Positions 25,950 to 35,379 of a stretch of DNA of 36,942 bases are shown piece by piece. The first letter of the stretch is position 1; every line of letters begins with the position of its first letter. Under the pieces are notes generated by a model that saw only the letters and a list, made by a program, of their open reading frames with translations, had not been told where the DNA came from and ran no database searches. The DNA comes from Bdellovibrio sp. 28-41-41 (GTDB lineage Bacteria; Bdellovibrionota; Bdellovibrionia; Bdellovibrionales; Bdellovibrionaceae): positions 1-36,942 of the forward strand of contig NCGL01000075.1 of assembly GCA_002256935.1 (NCBI GenBank). Direction: 5' to 3'. The translations under genes were made by a program, and so were the position numbers.

Positions 25950-26741
25950 TTGAGTCAAAAACCTTTTTTTGTAACGATTCCTCATTCCGGTGAAAAAATC
26001 CCAGACCTAACGCCTTGGTTGTTGAATTTATCGGAACCGATGTTAATGCGCGACGTAGATCGGTATGTCGACGTGTTGTATGATGATGCGATTACATCTC
26101 TATCGCTTCCTTTAGTAAAAACGCAATGGCATCGTTACGCTGTTGATTTAAATCGATTGCCTGAAGATATTGATCAGGGTTCCGTCGTGGGGTGCGTAAA
26201 TGCAAAAGGTTTTGAGCGCGGGTTCCATTGGTCGATCACCACATTTAAAGAAAAACTGATCTCAGAACCGATGTCCTTTGACACGCACGTCAAACTGCGC
26301 CAGCTGATTTATGAACCTTTTCACAAAAGTGTTAAAGAAATGTACACGCAGCTGCGTTCTCAGACAGGCAAACAAACTATTTATCACTTAGATCTGCATT
26401 CGATGCCGTCTTTAGGGACATCCATGCATTTAGATCCCGGTGAAACGCGGGCTGATATCGTGATTTCTGACTCGAATCAGCGCAGTTGTTCACGTACGTT
26501 TCGAGACCTTGTCATCGCGGCCTATGTCACGGCTGGTTTCAAAGTGGGTTACAATTGGCCATACAAAGGCGGCCGACTTACCGAAGAGTACGGAAAGCCA
26601 CAAGAAGGACAACAAGTGCTTCAAGTTGAGATGAGTCGCGCCCTTTATATGAATGAAGAGACTAAAAAAATTAACTCTGACTATCAAAAAGTTTCACAGA
26701 ATTTGAAAAAGGCGCTGAGCTACATACAAGAAAATTTATAA
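25950..26741 (+). CDS. N-formylglutamate amidohydrolase-like protein
   Basis: The 263-residue protein matches the FGase family. It has FFVTIPHSGEKIP at the start, MRDVDRYVDVLYDDAI, WHRYAVDLNRLPEDID, the metal-site region YHLDLHSMPSLG, and VEMSRALYMNEET near the end. The family hydrolyses N-formylglutamate or related N-acyl amino acids in histidine or peptide metabolism. No hut genes accompany it, so the substrate is open. The start is a TTG, but AAGGAGG at 25938-25944 is ideally spaced and decides it. resB follows about 40 bp later. Confidence 0.85.
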   Translation: MSQKPFFVTIPHSGEKIPDLTPWLLNLSEPMLMRDVDRYVDVLYDDAITSLSLPLVKTQWHRYAVDLNRLPEDIDQGSVVGCVNAKGFERGFHWSITTFKEKLISEPMSFDTHVKLRQLIYEPFHKSVKEMYTQLRSQTGKQTIYHLDLHSMPSLGTSMHLDPGETRADIVISDSNQRSCSRTFRDLVIAAYVTAGFKVGYNWPYKGGRLTEEYGKPQEGQQVLQVEMSRALYMNEETKKINSDYQKVSQNLKKALSYIQENL

Positions 26742-26781
26742 TGGACTTACGGCTTTTTTGAGGTCTATAATAGGGGACCTC

Positions 26782-28152
26782 ATGTTCAAAAAAGTGTTGA
26801 AATTTTTAGCATCTCTGAAGCTTGCTGTACTGGTGATTATCAGTATCGCCACGTTAACCGCCATCGGAACGTTCGTTGAATCTAAATACGATGCGGTCGC
26901 CGCAAAAAAACTAGTTTATGATTCAATATACATGAATATCGTGATGGGGGTATTCGCCATCAATTTGATTGCCGTGATGGTGGATCGCTGGCCGTGGAAA
27001 TTACGACATATTTCGTTCATCTGTGCGCATGTTGGAATCTTGTGTATTATGACTGGTCAGTTGATCACAAATCAATTTGGTATCGACGGCAGCATGCGCG
27101 TGGGTATCGGTGATGAAAATCGTTTCGTCAGTCTTCCTCAAACAGATGTCACAGTTTACGCTTCGTACGACGGAACTAATTATTCAAAAATTTTTGAAAA
27201 AGAAGTCGATTTTTTCAGAACGTCGCCGACGCCTGATAAGCCGTTCAGTGTCTACAAAGATCAAATCGGAGTTAAGTTCACTAATTACTATCGTTACGCT
27301 GTTGCTAGTCGTGAAACAGTAGCATCAGATAATCCCAAGTTGGGCGCAGGAATTCGTTTTCAAATCTCAAACGGTCAAGCCAATTTTATTGAATGGTTAG
27401 TGCAACGTAATCCTACTCATGTTGTAAACATTGATTTAGGTCCCCTGAAAGTTAATTTGGGAACGATTCCTCTCGCTGGCACCGGCGTGAATGAAATCTA
27501 CATGAAAGTAGACGGGAATAAAATTCACTATGCTTTGTTTTCCAAGGATGCCATTGATCCACGTAAAGAAGGCACGATCGAAGAAGGGCAATCGATCCCA
27601 ACAGGATGGATGGGTTTAGAATTACGAATTCTTCGTTATTTACCTAGAGCCGAAGAAAAATGGAAAGTCGAACAACGCTCGCAACCGACACCGTTAACTA
27701 CAGAAGCTGTTGAAGTTGAATTCCAAGGGAAAACGAAACACTGGATGCTGGTGAACGACACAGTGAAATTCTTTGCGGACGATGCCGCTTTCTTTGTCAG
27801 TTATGGTAATCGTCGTTTTGACATTGGCTTCCCGATCTTTTTGAATCAATTCCATATGGAAAAATATCAAGGTACATCGCGCGCGATGAGTTACCGCTCG
27901 GTCGTGACGATCAAAGACTTTGGCGAACATGAAATTTCTATGAACGAGCCGTTAAAGCACAATGGGCTGACTATTTATCAAGCCAGTTTCCAAGATGGCC
28001 CGATGGGAAAACCGGTGGCCTCTGTGTTTTCTATCAATAAAGATCCAGGACGATGGCTTAAATATTTAGGCTCTCTAATAATGACTTTAGGAATTATCTT
28101 TTTATTTTACTTCAGACGACTTGGTACCGGGACGCACGCTAAAAACCCTTAA
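26782..28152 (+). CDS. resB: ResB-like cytochrome c biogenesis protein
   Basis: ResB (Ccs1) and CcsA form the system II haem-delivery and attachment complex at the inner membrane. The 456-residue protein starts with FKKVLKFLASLKLAVLVI and two more early spans (NIVMGVFAINLIAVMVDRWP and ISFICAHVGILCIMTGQ), has a large periplasmic domain, and a final span before the C-terminus (YLGSLIMTLGIIFLFYF). An in-frame TTG at 26758 is less likely than the ATG at 26782, which is preceded by AGGGG. A TATAAT at 26766-26771 lies ten bases before that ATG and could drive a near-leaderless transcript. ccsA follows at once. Confidence 0.9.
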   Translation: MFKKVLKFLASLKLAVLVIISIATLTAIGTFVESKYDAVAAKKLVYDSIYMNIVMGVFAINLIAVMVDRWPWKLRHISFICAHVGILCIMTGQLITNQFGIDGSMRVGIGDENRFVSLPQTDVTVYASYDGTNYSKIFEKEVDFFRTSPTPDKPFSVYKDQIGVKFTNYYRYAVASRETVASDNPKLGAGIRFQISNGQANFIEWLVQRNPTHVVNIDLGPLKVNLGTIPLAGTGVNEIYMKVDGNKIHYALFSKDAIDPRKEGTIEEGQSIPTGWMGLELRILRYLPRAEEKWKVEQRSQPTPLTTEAVEVEFQGKTKHWMLVNDTVKFFADDAAFFVSYGNRRFDIGFPIFLNQFHMEKYQGTSRAMSYRSVVTIKDFGEHEISMNEPLKHNGLTIYQASFQDGPMGKPVASVFSINKDPGRWLKYLGSLIMTLGIIFLFYFRRLGTGTHAKNP

Positions 28153-28161
28153 GGAGTGGCC

Positions 28162-29829
28162 ATGAAAGCTCTATTAGTTGGTCTATTTTTATTCTCATCA
28201 CTATTTTCATCGATAGGCCATACGGCAATACTCAGCGAAAAAGAAGGCGAGGCTCTGCGGAATCTGCCGGTTCAGGCCGATGGACGTATCAAGCCCTTTG
28301 ATAGTTTCGCCCGCGAAATGCTAGAGCTAGTATACGGTAAACAGAAATACGAAAAACGGGATGCGTATGAAATCATCCTAACCTGGATGCTGGCGCCGCA
28401 AACGTGGCAAGCCAAGGAGCTGTTTGAAGTTCGCAATTTCGAAGTTCTTAACCGCTTAGGCCTAGATAATCAAAAGCGTTACTATAAAGGTGAAGAGTTA
28501 TTTTCAGGCGCCAAATTTTCTGAATTGCGTGCAGAACTAGCCGCTAAACGCGAGACTAAAGAAAAACTAACACCTTATTTTCAAGCGCTTCAGCGTTTAG
28601 AAAATCAATACTTCGTGTTCAGTGAAATTGCTACAGGCCGCATGATCCGTGTGTTGCCTCCGAAAGAAGGTGATGCGTGGATATCTGTAGCTGATATGCC
28701 GCAAGGTCCGGCTCAGGAAAAGTTTTTAGAGCTAACAAAAAGTTTTATCACATTAATCGGCGGCATGGCTGAAGGACGTTCGGATTCAGAAATCTCGACG
28801 GCAAAGCAAGATTTAGATACCAAGGTCGCTGCGTTTCAAGAGTTAGCGCGGGCGGAGAGTCCTGAAAAATACGCGAATCAAACGAAGATTGATGTGGAAT
28901 CATTCTACAATCGCGTTCATCCGTTCAAATGGGCGTACATTTTCTATTTGTTAGGTGCTGTGGCCGTTTTGTTTTCTTGGATTACCAGCAAGCACGGTGT
29001 GATGATGCCAGCTTGGGGACTAGTGACTATTGGTTTCTTAGTGCACACTGCGGGTTTTGGTCTACGCTCGTTTTTAATGGATCGCGCACCTGTTACCAAC
29101 ATGTATGAAACCGTCGTATGGGTCGCTTGGGGTAGTATCGTGTTTGCGGCCGTCCTAGAAAAAATTTATAAATTTAAATTCATCCTAATGGCGGGTGCTT
29201 TGATTGCTTCATTCGGGATGATCATCGCCGATACAGCACCGGTTGTTTTAGATCCATCATTGCAACCATTAGAACCCGTTCTACGCAGTAATTACTGGTT
29301 AACGATTCACGTAATGACTATCACTGTAAGCTATGCCGCTTTTTTCTTGGCGTTTGCATTGGGTGATATTGGCTTGATTTATTTCTTAAAGGGCGAACAA
29401 CAGCATAAAGATAAAATCAAAGCGATCGTAATGTCGATCTATCGCGCGATTCAAATCGGTGTTGTGTTTCTAGCGCCAGGAATTATTTTGGGTGGTATTT
29501 GGGCCGATTATTCTTGGGGTCGTTTCTGGGGATGGGACCCAAAAGAAACATGGGCGTTAATCGCGCTACTGGGTTACCTAGCCGTTATCCACGGTCGTCT
29601 GGTCGGCTGGGTGCGTGATTTCGGGATGGTTGCGTGCGGAGTATTGACGTTCTCGCTAGTGATCATGGCGTGGTACGGAGTGAACTTTGTATTGGGTGCC
29701 GGCTTGCATTCGTATGGCTTTGGCGCGGGCGGTGTTGAGTACGTCAGTGGTTTCGTAATAGCTCACTTGTTATTAGTTGTGTACACAACGGTCATTCGCA
29801 ATGCGCGATTAAAAACGGTGAAAGTTTAG
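28162..29829 (+). CDS. ccsA: CcsA-like cytochrome c assembly protein with long N-terminal extracytoplasmic region
   Basis: CcsA is the haem-handling membrane partner of ResB. The start is the ATG at 28162, six bases after AAGGAG, giving 555 residues. A signal or anchor segment is followed by a roughly 230-residue extracytoplasmic region with LPVQADGRIKPFDSFARE, a feature of some ResB/CcsA systems. Seven or eight membrane spans follow from about residue 255. The tryptophan-rich haem motif WGRFWGWDPKETW is at about 452-464, and conserved histidines lie in LVHTAGFG, TIHVMTI and GLHSYGFG. It is 9 bp from resB and ends 3 bp before a convergent gene. Complex III genes lie 1.8 kb further on. Confidence 0.92.
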   Translation: MKALLVGLFLFSSLFSSIGHTAILSEKEGEALRNLPVQADGRIKPFDSFAREMLELVYGKQKYEKRDAYEIILTWMLAPQTWQAKELFEVRNFEVLNRLGLDNQKRYYKGEELFSGAKFSELRAELAAKRETKEKLTPYFQALQRLENQYFVFSEIATGRMIRVLPPKEGDAWISVADMPQGPAQEKFLELTKSFITLIGGMAEGRSDSEISTAKQDLDTKVAAFQELARAESPEKYANQTKIDVESFYNRVHPFKWAYIFYLLGAVAVLFSWITSKHGVMMPAWGLVTIGFLVHTAGFGLRSFLMDRAPVTNMYETVVWVAWGSIVFAAVLEKIYKFKFILMAGALIASFGMIIADTAPVVLDPSLQPLEPVLRSNYWLTIHVMTITVSYAAFFLAFALGDIGLIYFLKGEQQHKDKIKAIVMSIYRAIQIGVVFLAPGIILGGIWADYSWGRFWGWDPKETWALIALLGYLAVIHGRLVGWVRDFGMVACGVLTFSLVIMAWYGVNFVLGAGLHSYGFGAGGVEYVSGFVIAHLLLVVYTTVIRNARLKTVKV

Positions 29830-29832
29830 ATT

Positions 29833-30189
29833 CTATTTTATTTTGCAAACGCGTTTAGCGACGTAAGGATCAAAATTACGATTAAGGACTTGGTTGAAGC
29901 AGCCAAGTTCGCTGACTCGAGCGGTTAAGCACGTCTCTTGAGCTAATTCCAATGAATGATATTTTCTTAGAATAGTTTGAGCGCAGGTCCACTGTGCGGG
30001 ACTGGGTCTGCGACAAAAGTCATTTTGCTTTTGAGCGGTGTAACCGGTGGCTGCGAGTTCAGATCGGCATGTGTTCCATTGTCGAGTGTCAACAGCGTGA
30101 GCAGAATGCGTGATCAACAAAAACAATCCAGTCGCAAGCCTAGCAGCGATAAGTCTGATATTTGAAAATACGTTGTGCTTGCGACCCAA
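29833..30189 (-). CDS. Small exported protein with three exact 28-residue Cys repeats
   Basis: No known family is recognised. The open frame extends to 30270, but its first bases lie inside a hairpin. A TTG at 30189 with GGGG eight bases before it gives a clean 32-residue signal peptide ending SAHA and a 118-residue product. The mature part is three units of C-x17-C (C41-C59, C69-C87, C97-C115) separated by exactly nine residues, so the period is 28. Each unit has Trp or Leu two residues before the first Cys and an aromatic or His mid-unit (GY, YH, NF). They probably form disulfide-closed helical hairpins in the periplasm or outside. The neighbour at 30297 carries one such unit at its end. 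Confidence 0.65.
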   Translation of the reverse strand: MGRKHNVFSNIRLIAARLATGLFLLITHSAHAVDTRQWNTCRSELAATGYTAQKQNDFCRRPSPAQWTCAQTILRKYHSLELAQETCLTARVSELGCFNQVLNRNFDPYVAKRVCKIK

Positions 30190-30252
30190 TTGAATAACCC
30201 CGTTTTTGCAAACCTTGCGGCTGCGAACAATTAAAAACAAACCCCGAGAAAC

Positions 30253-30281
30253 ACATCGACGGACGATCAATCCGTCGATGT
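30253..30281 (-). terminator. Perfect 11-bp hairpin downstream of the 148-residue exported protein gene
   Basis: ACATCGACGGA (30253-30263) and TCCGTCGATGT (30271-30281) are perfectly complementary around a 7-base loop, 16 bp past the stop at 30297. On the minus strand the following bases are T-rich but broken (GTTTCTCGGGGTTTGTTTTT), so it is probably a weak terminator or attenuator between the two exported-protein genes. Confidence 0.6.
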
Positions 30282-30296
30282 TTGAAATCTACAATA

Positions 30297-30743
30297 CTAG
30301 TAACCGCCGCATAGGCGACGAGCTTTTGAAGCTGAATAACCTTGGTTTAGACGTTTACGAATGCATGATGATTGATGGCTTGGCGGATACGATGGTGAGT
30401 TGTAACCTGTTTCATCACAAGTAAACGTTGGGCACGAATAATCAGAATAGCCGTACTGACGTTTCATGCGGTCAACTTCTGAATTAGAAAGATTAGATCC
30501 GACCTTGCGTCCATCTATATACATACGGCCGCTTTCTGTAGTGTAAGAGATTTTTCCAACAGAGCATCCGTTACTGCGAGAGTATTGGTTTACACGTGAA
30601 AAGAATTGGTTCCATTTGATAACTTCACCTGTGTAGTTGCCGTTGCGACGGATGCTACAATCTGAATTAGGTGATGGTTCGGCCATTACTGTGCCTACTA
30701 ATAATAAGCTGCTGATTAGAGCGGCTGCGATGATTGATTTCAT
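30297..30743 (-). CDS. Small exported cysteine-containing protein, unknown family
   Basis: The 148-residue product has a clear signal peptide (MKSIIAAALISSLLLVGTVMA) and GGGGGA just before the ATG. The mature protein has a small folded region with DGRKVGSNLSNSEVDRM, the arrangement SDYSCPTFTC, and a Pro/Ser-rich linker (about 113-125). It ends in CIRKRLNQGYSASKARRLC (C127 to C145), the same C-x17-C unit found three times in the next gene. I do not recognise the first part. A perfect inverted repeat (30773-30789) lies 30-45 bp upstream. The pair reads as two related secreted proteins in one transcript, possibly split by the hairpin at 30253. Confidence 0.75.
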   Translation of the reverse strand: MKSIIAAALISSLLLVGTVMAEPSPNSDCSIRRNGNYTGEVIKWNQFFSRVNQYSRSNGCSVGKISYTTESGRMYIDGRKVGSNLSNSEVDRMKRQYGYSDYSCPTFTCDETGYNSPSYPPSHQSSCIRKRLNQGYSASKARRLCGGY

Positions 30744-30772
30744 TATTCCCCCGAATAAGTTGTGTTAAATTC

Positions 30773-30789
30773 TAGCTCACCCCGAGCTA
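30773..30789. promoter_or_regulatory. Operator-like dyad upstream of the exported Cys protein gene
   Basis: TAGCTC (30773-30778) and GAGCTA (30784-30789) form a perfect 6-bp dyad with a 5-base centre. It overlaps a possible minus-strand -10, TAGAAT (30775-30770). No strong -35 is seen. It may bind a repressor or be chance. Confidence 0.35.
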
Positions 30790-31010
30790 TGTTTACCTGC
30801 GAAGGGATAGCACGATCGGATGCCGCCGCCCAAGTGTATTTGTTTTTTACGGGCGTTTTTTCAATTTCTGATTCCCTTGTGAAAACAGGGACTTTGGGGG
30901 CTTTGGCTAAGTATTGGATTCGGTTTGAGGGTTTGTGAACCTTAACGAAATCCTGAAATTGAAAAAACTATAACGCAAGGGGGAGCGTTAGTTGCGAGGT
31001 GGCGCGCGGC

Positions 31011-31134
31011 TTTTAGGACTTTGAAAATGATCTTTGTTTTTGGGCGGACGCCATCCTTGGCTCAAACGGGCGGGAACGCGCATCACGCGCGCCCGAGCCG
31101 CCCAAAAACAAAGATCATTTTCAAAGCCCTAAAA
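31011..31134. repeat. Large palindromic element (37-bp arms, structured centre)
   Basis: The arms 31011-31047 and 31098-31134 are inverted copies that differ at only one of 37 positions (A at 31019, whose mate would give G). The 50-base centre folds further: CGGGCG pairs with CGCCCG and CGCG with CGCG around a short loop (31067-31095), and GGCTC/GAGCC adds more pairing. Outside, GGGAGCG (30981-30987) and CGCTCCC (31176-31182) are also inverted, so the element may span about 200 bp. No ORF is inside. It looks like a non-autonomous palindromic repeat or a strong intergenic RNA or cruciform structure rather than a simple terminator, as there is no clean T run. Confidence 0.8.
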
Positions 31135-31182
31135 GTGATTTGTATTTTTCGACTTTTCACTTAACCCCTTCCCCTCGCTCCC

Positions 31183-31560
31183 AAATGGTGTTTGGTGAGA
31201 GATTTTTTAAAAGGATTTCGAGAGTGGGGTGGACTTTGATGGTGGATAGTGGATGAGATTGGTTTTCATTGGCGTGGGAATTTTTTGTTGTTGGAGTAGA
31301 TGTTCAAGGAATCTTGAGGTGGTTGGGTTTGTTGGTGTTGCTTTTTTTTCGGGGCAATTTTGTCTAAGTGGTTTTTGCTTTTTGATAGTTTTGGTTTCTT
31401 GAGTTTACGGTGTGGGTAACTTTGGTTTTGATGGGCTAAAGCTTTTGCGTTTTTCTGGGTGTGATTTTGGAAATGCAAATGTGTTGGGCAGAAATGGTTT
31501 TTGGGGAGGTGCTTATTTTTATGGCAGGTGGTTTTAAATTTGAAAATTTCAATTGGTTTT
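31183..31560. other. G/T-rich, C-poor tract in the long gap before actA
   Basis: The plus strand here is strikingly rich in G and T and poor in C, unlike the surrounding genes. The only open frame of note (31266-31478, minus strand, 70 residues rich in Lys, His, Gln and Asn) looks like a by-product of that skew. A dyad TTTGAAAA/TTTTCAAA (31539-31546, 31557-31564) closes the tract about 90 bp before actA. The rest of the 30744-31655 gap holds the palindromic element at 31011-31134 and a small dyad TAACGC/GCGTTA (30971-30990). Confidence 0.5.
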
Positions 31561-31655
31561 CAAAAAGAATCTTGCAAAATCGCTCATTTGGTATTTTAAA
31601 TAGAGCATTAACAAATTTTTTTTATTATTAATCTAAAAAATATTTAGGATAATTC

Positions 31656-32219
31656 ATGTCTATATTTTTCAAAAAGTTAGAAGTAAAGAGAGCGCTGAAA
31701 GCTTTTGTTTCTCTTTGCTTTTTAGGTTCTTTAGTGGGCCTGACGTCGCTGATAATCGGATGTAAGTTTCAACCAGATTGGGGCTACAATACGGGACATT
31801 CTCCCGAACAGCCGATTCCCTATTCACACGAACTACACGTTGGTAAATTGGGAATGCAATGTCAGTATTGTCATAACCAAGTTGAGCGTTCAAAACACGC
31901 TAACATCCCGACGTTGCAAACATGTATGAACTGCCACATGCAAGTCAAAACGGACTCTCCACACATTCAAAAAATGCGTGAAGCGTATGATGCGGGTAAT
32001 TCCATTGAATGGGTTCGCGTTCATATGTTGCCAGATCATGTTCAATTCAATCACTCGGCGCATATTTCTAAAGGTGTAAACTGTCAAACATGCCATGGTC
32101 CTATCGAAACGATGGCCGTTGTTTCTCAGCAAGCTGATATGTCGATGGGCTTTTGTATCAATTGCCATAGACAAGAAGAAAACAAAGCTTCTCTTAACTG
32201 CACTACGTGTCACCATTAA
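31656..32219 (+). CDS. actA: ActA, pentahaem cytochrome c of alternative complex III
   Basis: ActA is the multihaem electron-transfer subunit of the quinol-oxidising alternative complex III. The 187-residue protein has five CxxCH haem sites: C69-H73, C90-H94, C143-H147, C167-H171 and C182-H186. It also has the family segment HNQVERSKHANIPTLQTC. A hydrophobic N-terminus (about 14-35) ends SLIIGC, a plausible lipobox with C36. AGGA precedes the ATG. Its haems would be attached by the ResB/CcsA products encoded upstream. actB follows after 13 bp. The lipobox could mean a lipoprotein rather than a simple membrane anchor; this is from sequence only. Confidence 0.92.
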   Translation: MSIFFKKLEVKRALKAFVSLCFLGSLVGLTSLIIGCKFQPDWGYNTGHSPEQPIPYSHELHVGKLGMQCQYCHNQVERSKHANIPTLQTCMNCHMQVKTDSPHIQKMREAYDAGNSIEWVRVHMLPDHVQFNHSAHISKGVNCQTCHGPIETMAVVSQQADMSMGFCINCHRQEENKASLNCTTCHH

Positions 32220-32232
32220 TCTGAGGTAACCG

Positions 32233-35200
32233 ATGTCTGAAATTCACCACGATCATAACGAACACCAGCACGATGAAGCGGAACTAGCGGCGAAAAAAGC
32301 CGCTCGTCCAAAGATTGAAAAAAACCAAGCGAATCATTGGCTAAGCATTGACCAATACATGCAAGATCCTGAATTCCAAAAAACAGTGGATGCAGAATTC
32401 ATGTCGTCTCCTTTGCGAGAAGAAGACGCTAAAAACCCATGGGCTCGTCGTGAGTTCCTAAAGTTAATGGGTGCTTCGATGGCGCTTTCTACTGCGAGCT
32501 GCATCCGTCGCCCCGTTCAAAAAATCGTACCTTATAATAAACAACCAGAAGAAGTAACGTTCGGCGTTCCTAACTTCTACACATCTACATTTTTTGACGG
32601 ACAAGAAAGTCTTGGCGTTTTAATTAAAACTCGCGAAGGTCGTCCTGTAAAATTGGAAAGCTTAACGAACAATCCATTAAATCAAGGTGGAACAAGCGTT
32701 CGCGCGCAGGCTCACATATTATCATTATATGACTTGGATCGTTTAACAGCGCCTAAGAAAAATTTATTCAATGACAAGCGTACTAATAAAGACACGATTT
32801 CTGTAACATGGGAAAACGCAGATACAGCGATCGTCGATGCATTGAAAAAAGGTGGCGTTTACGTTTTGACTGGCAACTTGGTGTCGCCATCAACTCAAGC
32901 GGTTGTTAAGGATTTCTCGGAAGGTTTTAAAGCGACTCATGTGGCTTGGGAAGTTATGGCAAATGATGATGTTCGTAAGGGCCAAAAAGCGTCTTACGGA
33001 ACAGATCTTCTGCCATTCTACCGTTTTGATAAATCGAAAATGACTGTGTCTATTGATGCTGACTTCTTGGGAACTTGGATCGCGCCAACTGTGTTTACAA
33101 AGCAATTCTCTAAAACTCGTAAAGATTTTGCTAATATGTCACGTTTGATCGCGTTTGATTCGAACTACTCGTTAACAGGCGGAAACGCTGATGTTCGCGT
33201 TCGCATTAAACCATCACAGCAATTAAAAGTTGCGGTGGCGTTGGCTCAAGAACTGATTGTTAAACAAGGTAAATCAACTTACGCTGGTAACTCTGATGTT
33301 AAGAACTGGTTGAACTCATTTGGTAACCCGTCTGAAGGCTTAAACATCGAGCCAGCTTTGCTGAAAGAAATCGCTAAAGACCTTTGGGATGCAAAAGGCG
33401 AATCATTAGTTGTAGCAGGTGGTTTGAAAACTCAAACTGAAACGTCATTAGCACTTCAAGTGGTAGTGAACTTGTTAAACTCGGCGCTTGAGAATGATGG
33501 TAAAACAGTACAGCACCGTCGTTCCGTAACGTCAGGTGCATCTAATGCGGACATGACATCACTAGTTGATGCCATGAAAAACAAAAAAGTTAAAACACTG
33601 ATCATTCACGGAATCAATCCTGCCTACGCTCTGCCGGCTAAAGCGGATTTCCTAGAACAATTGAAAAACGTAGAAACTGTTGTTTACATCGGCGATCGTA
33701 TGAACGAGACGGCTATGTGGGCGAACTACGTACTTCCTGAAAATCACTCAATGGAAAACTGGGGTGATGCCGAACTAGTAACTGGCGTTTACGCAATTCA
33801 GCAGCCAGCGATCAAACCTATGTATGATACGCAAAGTATGCAGATCACTTTAATGAACTGGTGTTTCCAGGCTAAAGTGGGTCCTAAGCGTATTCAAGAA
33901 TTTGAATCCTACTATGATTACTTAAGAAATTTCTGGAAAACAGAAATTTTCCCTAAGCACGGAAAAGGTTCAAGCTTCGATAAAAACTGGCAAGATCTTC
34001 TTCAAACAGGATCTATCGGTGATGTTGACGGTTCCGACAGCGCACGCAGTTTCTCGGTTTCTGGTTTAACAGATCTAAAAAAACCAACAGTCACTGAGGG
34101 TTGGGAAATCGTACTTTATCCAACACTTCAGTTGGGTGATGGTATGGGTTCACAAGCCAACATCGGTTGGATTCATGAACTTCCGGATCCAATTACAAAA
34201 GCTGTATGGGACAACTACGCTTCTATTTCAATTGCAGCCGCAGATAAATTGAAAGTTAAAGAAGGCAGCCTAATTGAAATCACTGTTGGCAAAGACAAAA
34301 TGGAATTGCCGGTATTGATTCAGCCAGGTTTACAAGATGATGTGATTGCCATCGCAGTTGGTTACGGACGGACTTATGTAGGTTCCGTAGGTAATGGCAT
34401 TGGTAAAAATTCGTATGAGTTAGTTCAAACTAATGACAAAGGCCAAATCTTATACTCAGGGACTAAAGCGGACGTTAAAGTCACTGGCAAAAAATACGAA
34501 ATCGCTCACACGCAAACGCACCATTCAATGGAAGGTCGTCAAATCGTTGTCGAAGCGACGCTAAAAGAATATCAAACTAAAAAAGATCACATCATTCACA
34601 AGCATCCAATTTGGTCAGTATGGTCAGGTCACGCCTACAACGGACACAAGTGGGGTATGGCGATTGATTTGAATTCGTGCACAGGATGTTCTGCGTGTAT
34701 GACAGCCTGCCAATCTGAAAATAACATTCCAGTTGTTGGTAAGAAATATGTAATGCAAGGTCGTGAAATGCATTGGATCCGCATCGATCGATACTACACG
34801 GGTAACCCGACAGATGCTCATGCGGTTTTCCAACCAATTATGTGTCAACACTGTGACAACGCTCCTTGTGAAACAGTATGTCCGGTTCTTGCAACCGTTC
34901 ACTCAAGCGAAGGTCTAAACGAAATGGTTTACAACCGTTGCGTGGGAACTCGTTATTGCTCGAACAACTGTCCTTATAAAGTTCGTCGTTTCAATTGGTT
35001 CAACTACGCTAAGAAAATTACATCTCCTGGCAACATGGCGCTTAACCCAGATGTGGGCGTTCGCGTACGTGGGGTAATGGAAAAATGTACTTTCTGCGTT
35101 CAAAGAATCAAAGAAGGCAAAAACAATGCGAAACTGGCAAACCGTCCGTTAAAAGATGGCGAGATCAAAACAGCATGTCAAACGTCATGTCCAACAGATG

Positions 35201-35379
35201 CTATCGTGTTTGGTGATATGAATGATGCTGACTCTCAAGTTTCTAAATTATTCAAAAACGAAAGATCCTATGCACTTCTTGAGGAATGGCATGCGGCTCC
35301 TGCAGTTAGATATCAAGCTAAAATTAGAAATAACGGTAAAGACCAAATTGCGTCAGCTGCTCACGAAGGTGGTCACTAA
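32233..35379 (+). CDS. actB: ActB, iron-sulfur/molybdopterin-like subunit of alternative complex III
   Basis: ActB combines a molybdopterin-oxidoreductase-like domain, which lacks the cofactor in known complexes, with a C-terminal ferredoxin-like domain. The 1048-residue product has a twin-arginine motif RREFLKLMG at 72-80 and a lipobox ending at C90, so Tat export and lipidation are likely. The cluster cysteines start at C816 ([13 protein letters not shown]) and C871 ([14 protein letters not shown]), then [27 protein letters not shown] and [12 protein letters not shown], the set for three [4Fe-4S] and one [3Fe-4S] clusters. The first 20 residues are His/Asp/Glu-rich. Its TAATG overlaps actC. 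The length is typical. Confidence 0.93.
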   Translation: MSEIHHDHNEHQHDEAELAAKKAARPKIEKNQANHWLSIDQYMQDPEFQKTVDAEFMSSPLREEDAKNPWARREFLKLMGASMALSTASCIRRPVQKIVPYNKQPEEVTFGVPNFYTSTFFDGQESLGVLIKTREGRPVKLESLTNNPLNQGGTSVRAQAHILSLYDLDRLTAPKKNLFNDKRTNKDTISVTWENADTAIVDALKKGGVYVLTGNLVSPSTQAVVKDFSEGFKATHVAWEVMANDDVRKGQKASYGTDLLPFYRFDKSKMTVSIDADFLGTWIAPTVFTKQFSKTRKDFANMSRLIAFDSNYSLTGGNADVRVRIKPSQQLKVAVALAQELIVKQGKSTYAGNSDVKNWLNSFGNPSEGLNIEPALLKEIAKDLWDAKGESLVVAGGLKTQTETSLALQVVVNLLNSALENDGKTVQHRRSVTSGASNADMTSLVDAMKNKKVKTLIIHGINPAYALPAKADFLEQLKNVETVVYIGDRMNETAMWANYVLPENHSMENWGDAELVTGVYAIQQPAIKPMYDTQSMQITLMNWCFQAKVGPKRIQEFESYYDYLRNFWKTEIFPKHGKGSSFDKNWQDLLQTGSIGDVDGSDSARSFSVSGLTDLKKPTVTEGWEIVLYPTLQLGDGMGSQANIGWIHELPDPITKAVWDNYASISIAAADKLKVKEGSLIEITVGKDKMELPVLIQPGLQDDVIAIAVGYGRTYVGSVGNGIGKNSYELVQTNDKGQILYSGTKADVKVTGKKYEIAHTQTHHSMEGRQIVVEATLKEYQTKKDHIIHKHPIWSVWSGHAYNGHKWGMAIDLNSCTGCSACMTACQSENNIPVVGKKYVMQGREMHWIRIDRYYTGNPTDAHAVFQPIMCQHCDNAPCETVCPVLATVHSSEGLNEMVYNRCVGTRYCSNNCPYKVRRFNWFNYAKKITSPGNMALNPDVGVRVRGVMEKCTFCVQRIKEGKNNAKLANRPLKDGEIKTACQTSCPTDAIVFGDMNDADSQVSKLFKNERSYALLEEWHAAPAVRYQAKIRNNGKDQIASAAHEGGH

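Noticed and set aside
31266..31478. 70-residue minus-strand ORF rich in Lys, His, Gln and Asn
   Set aside because: It follows from the strong base skew of the region; no ribosome binding site, domain or homologous look.
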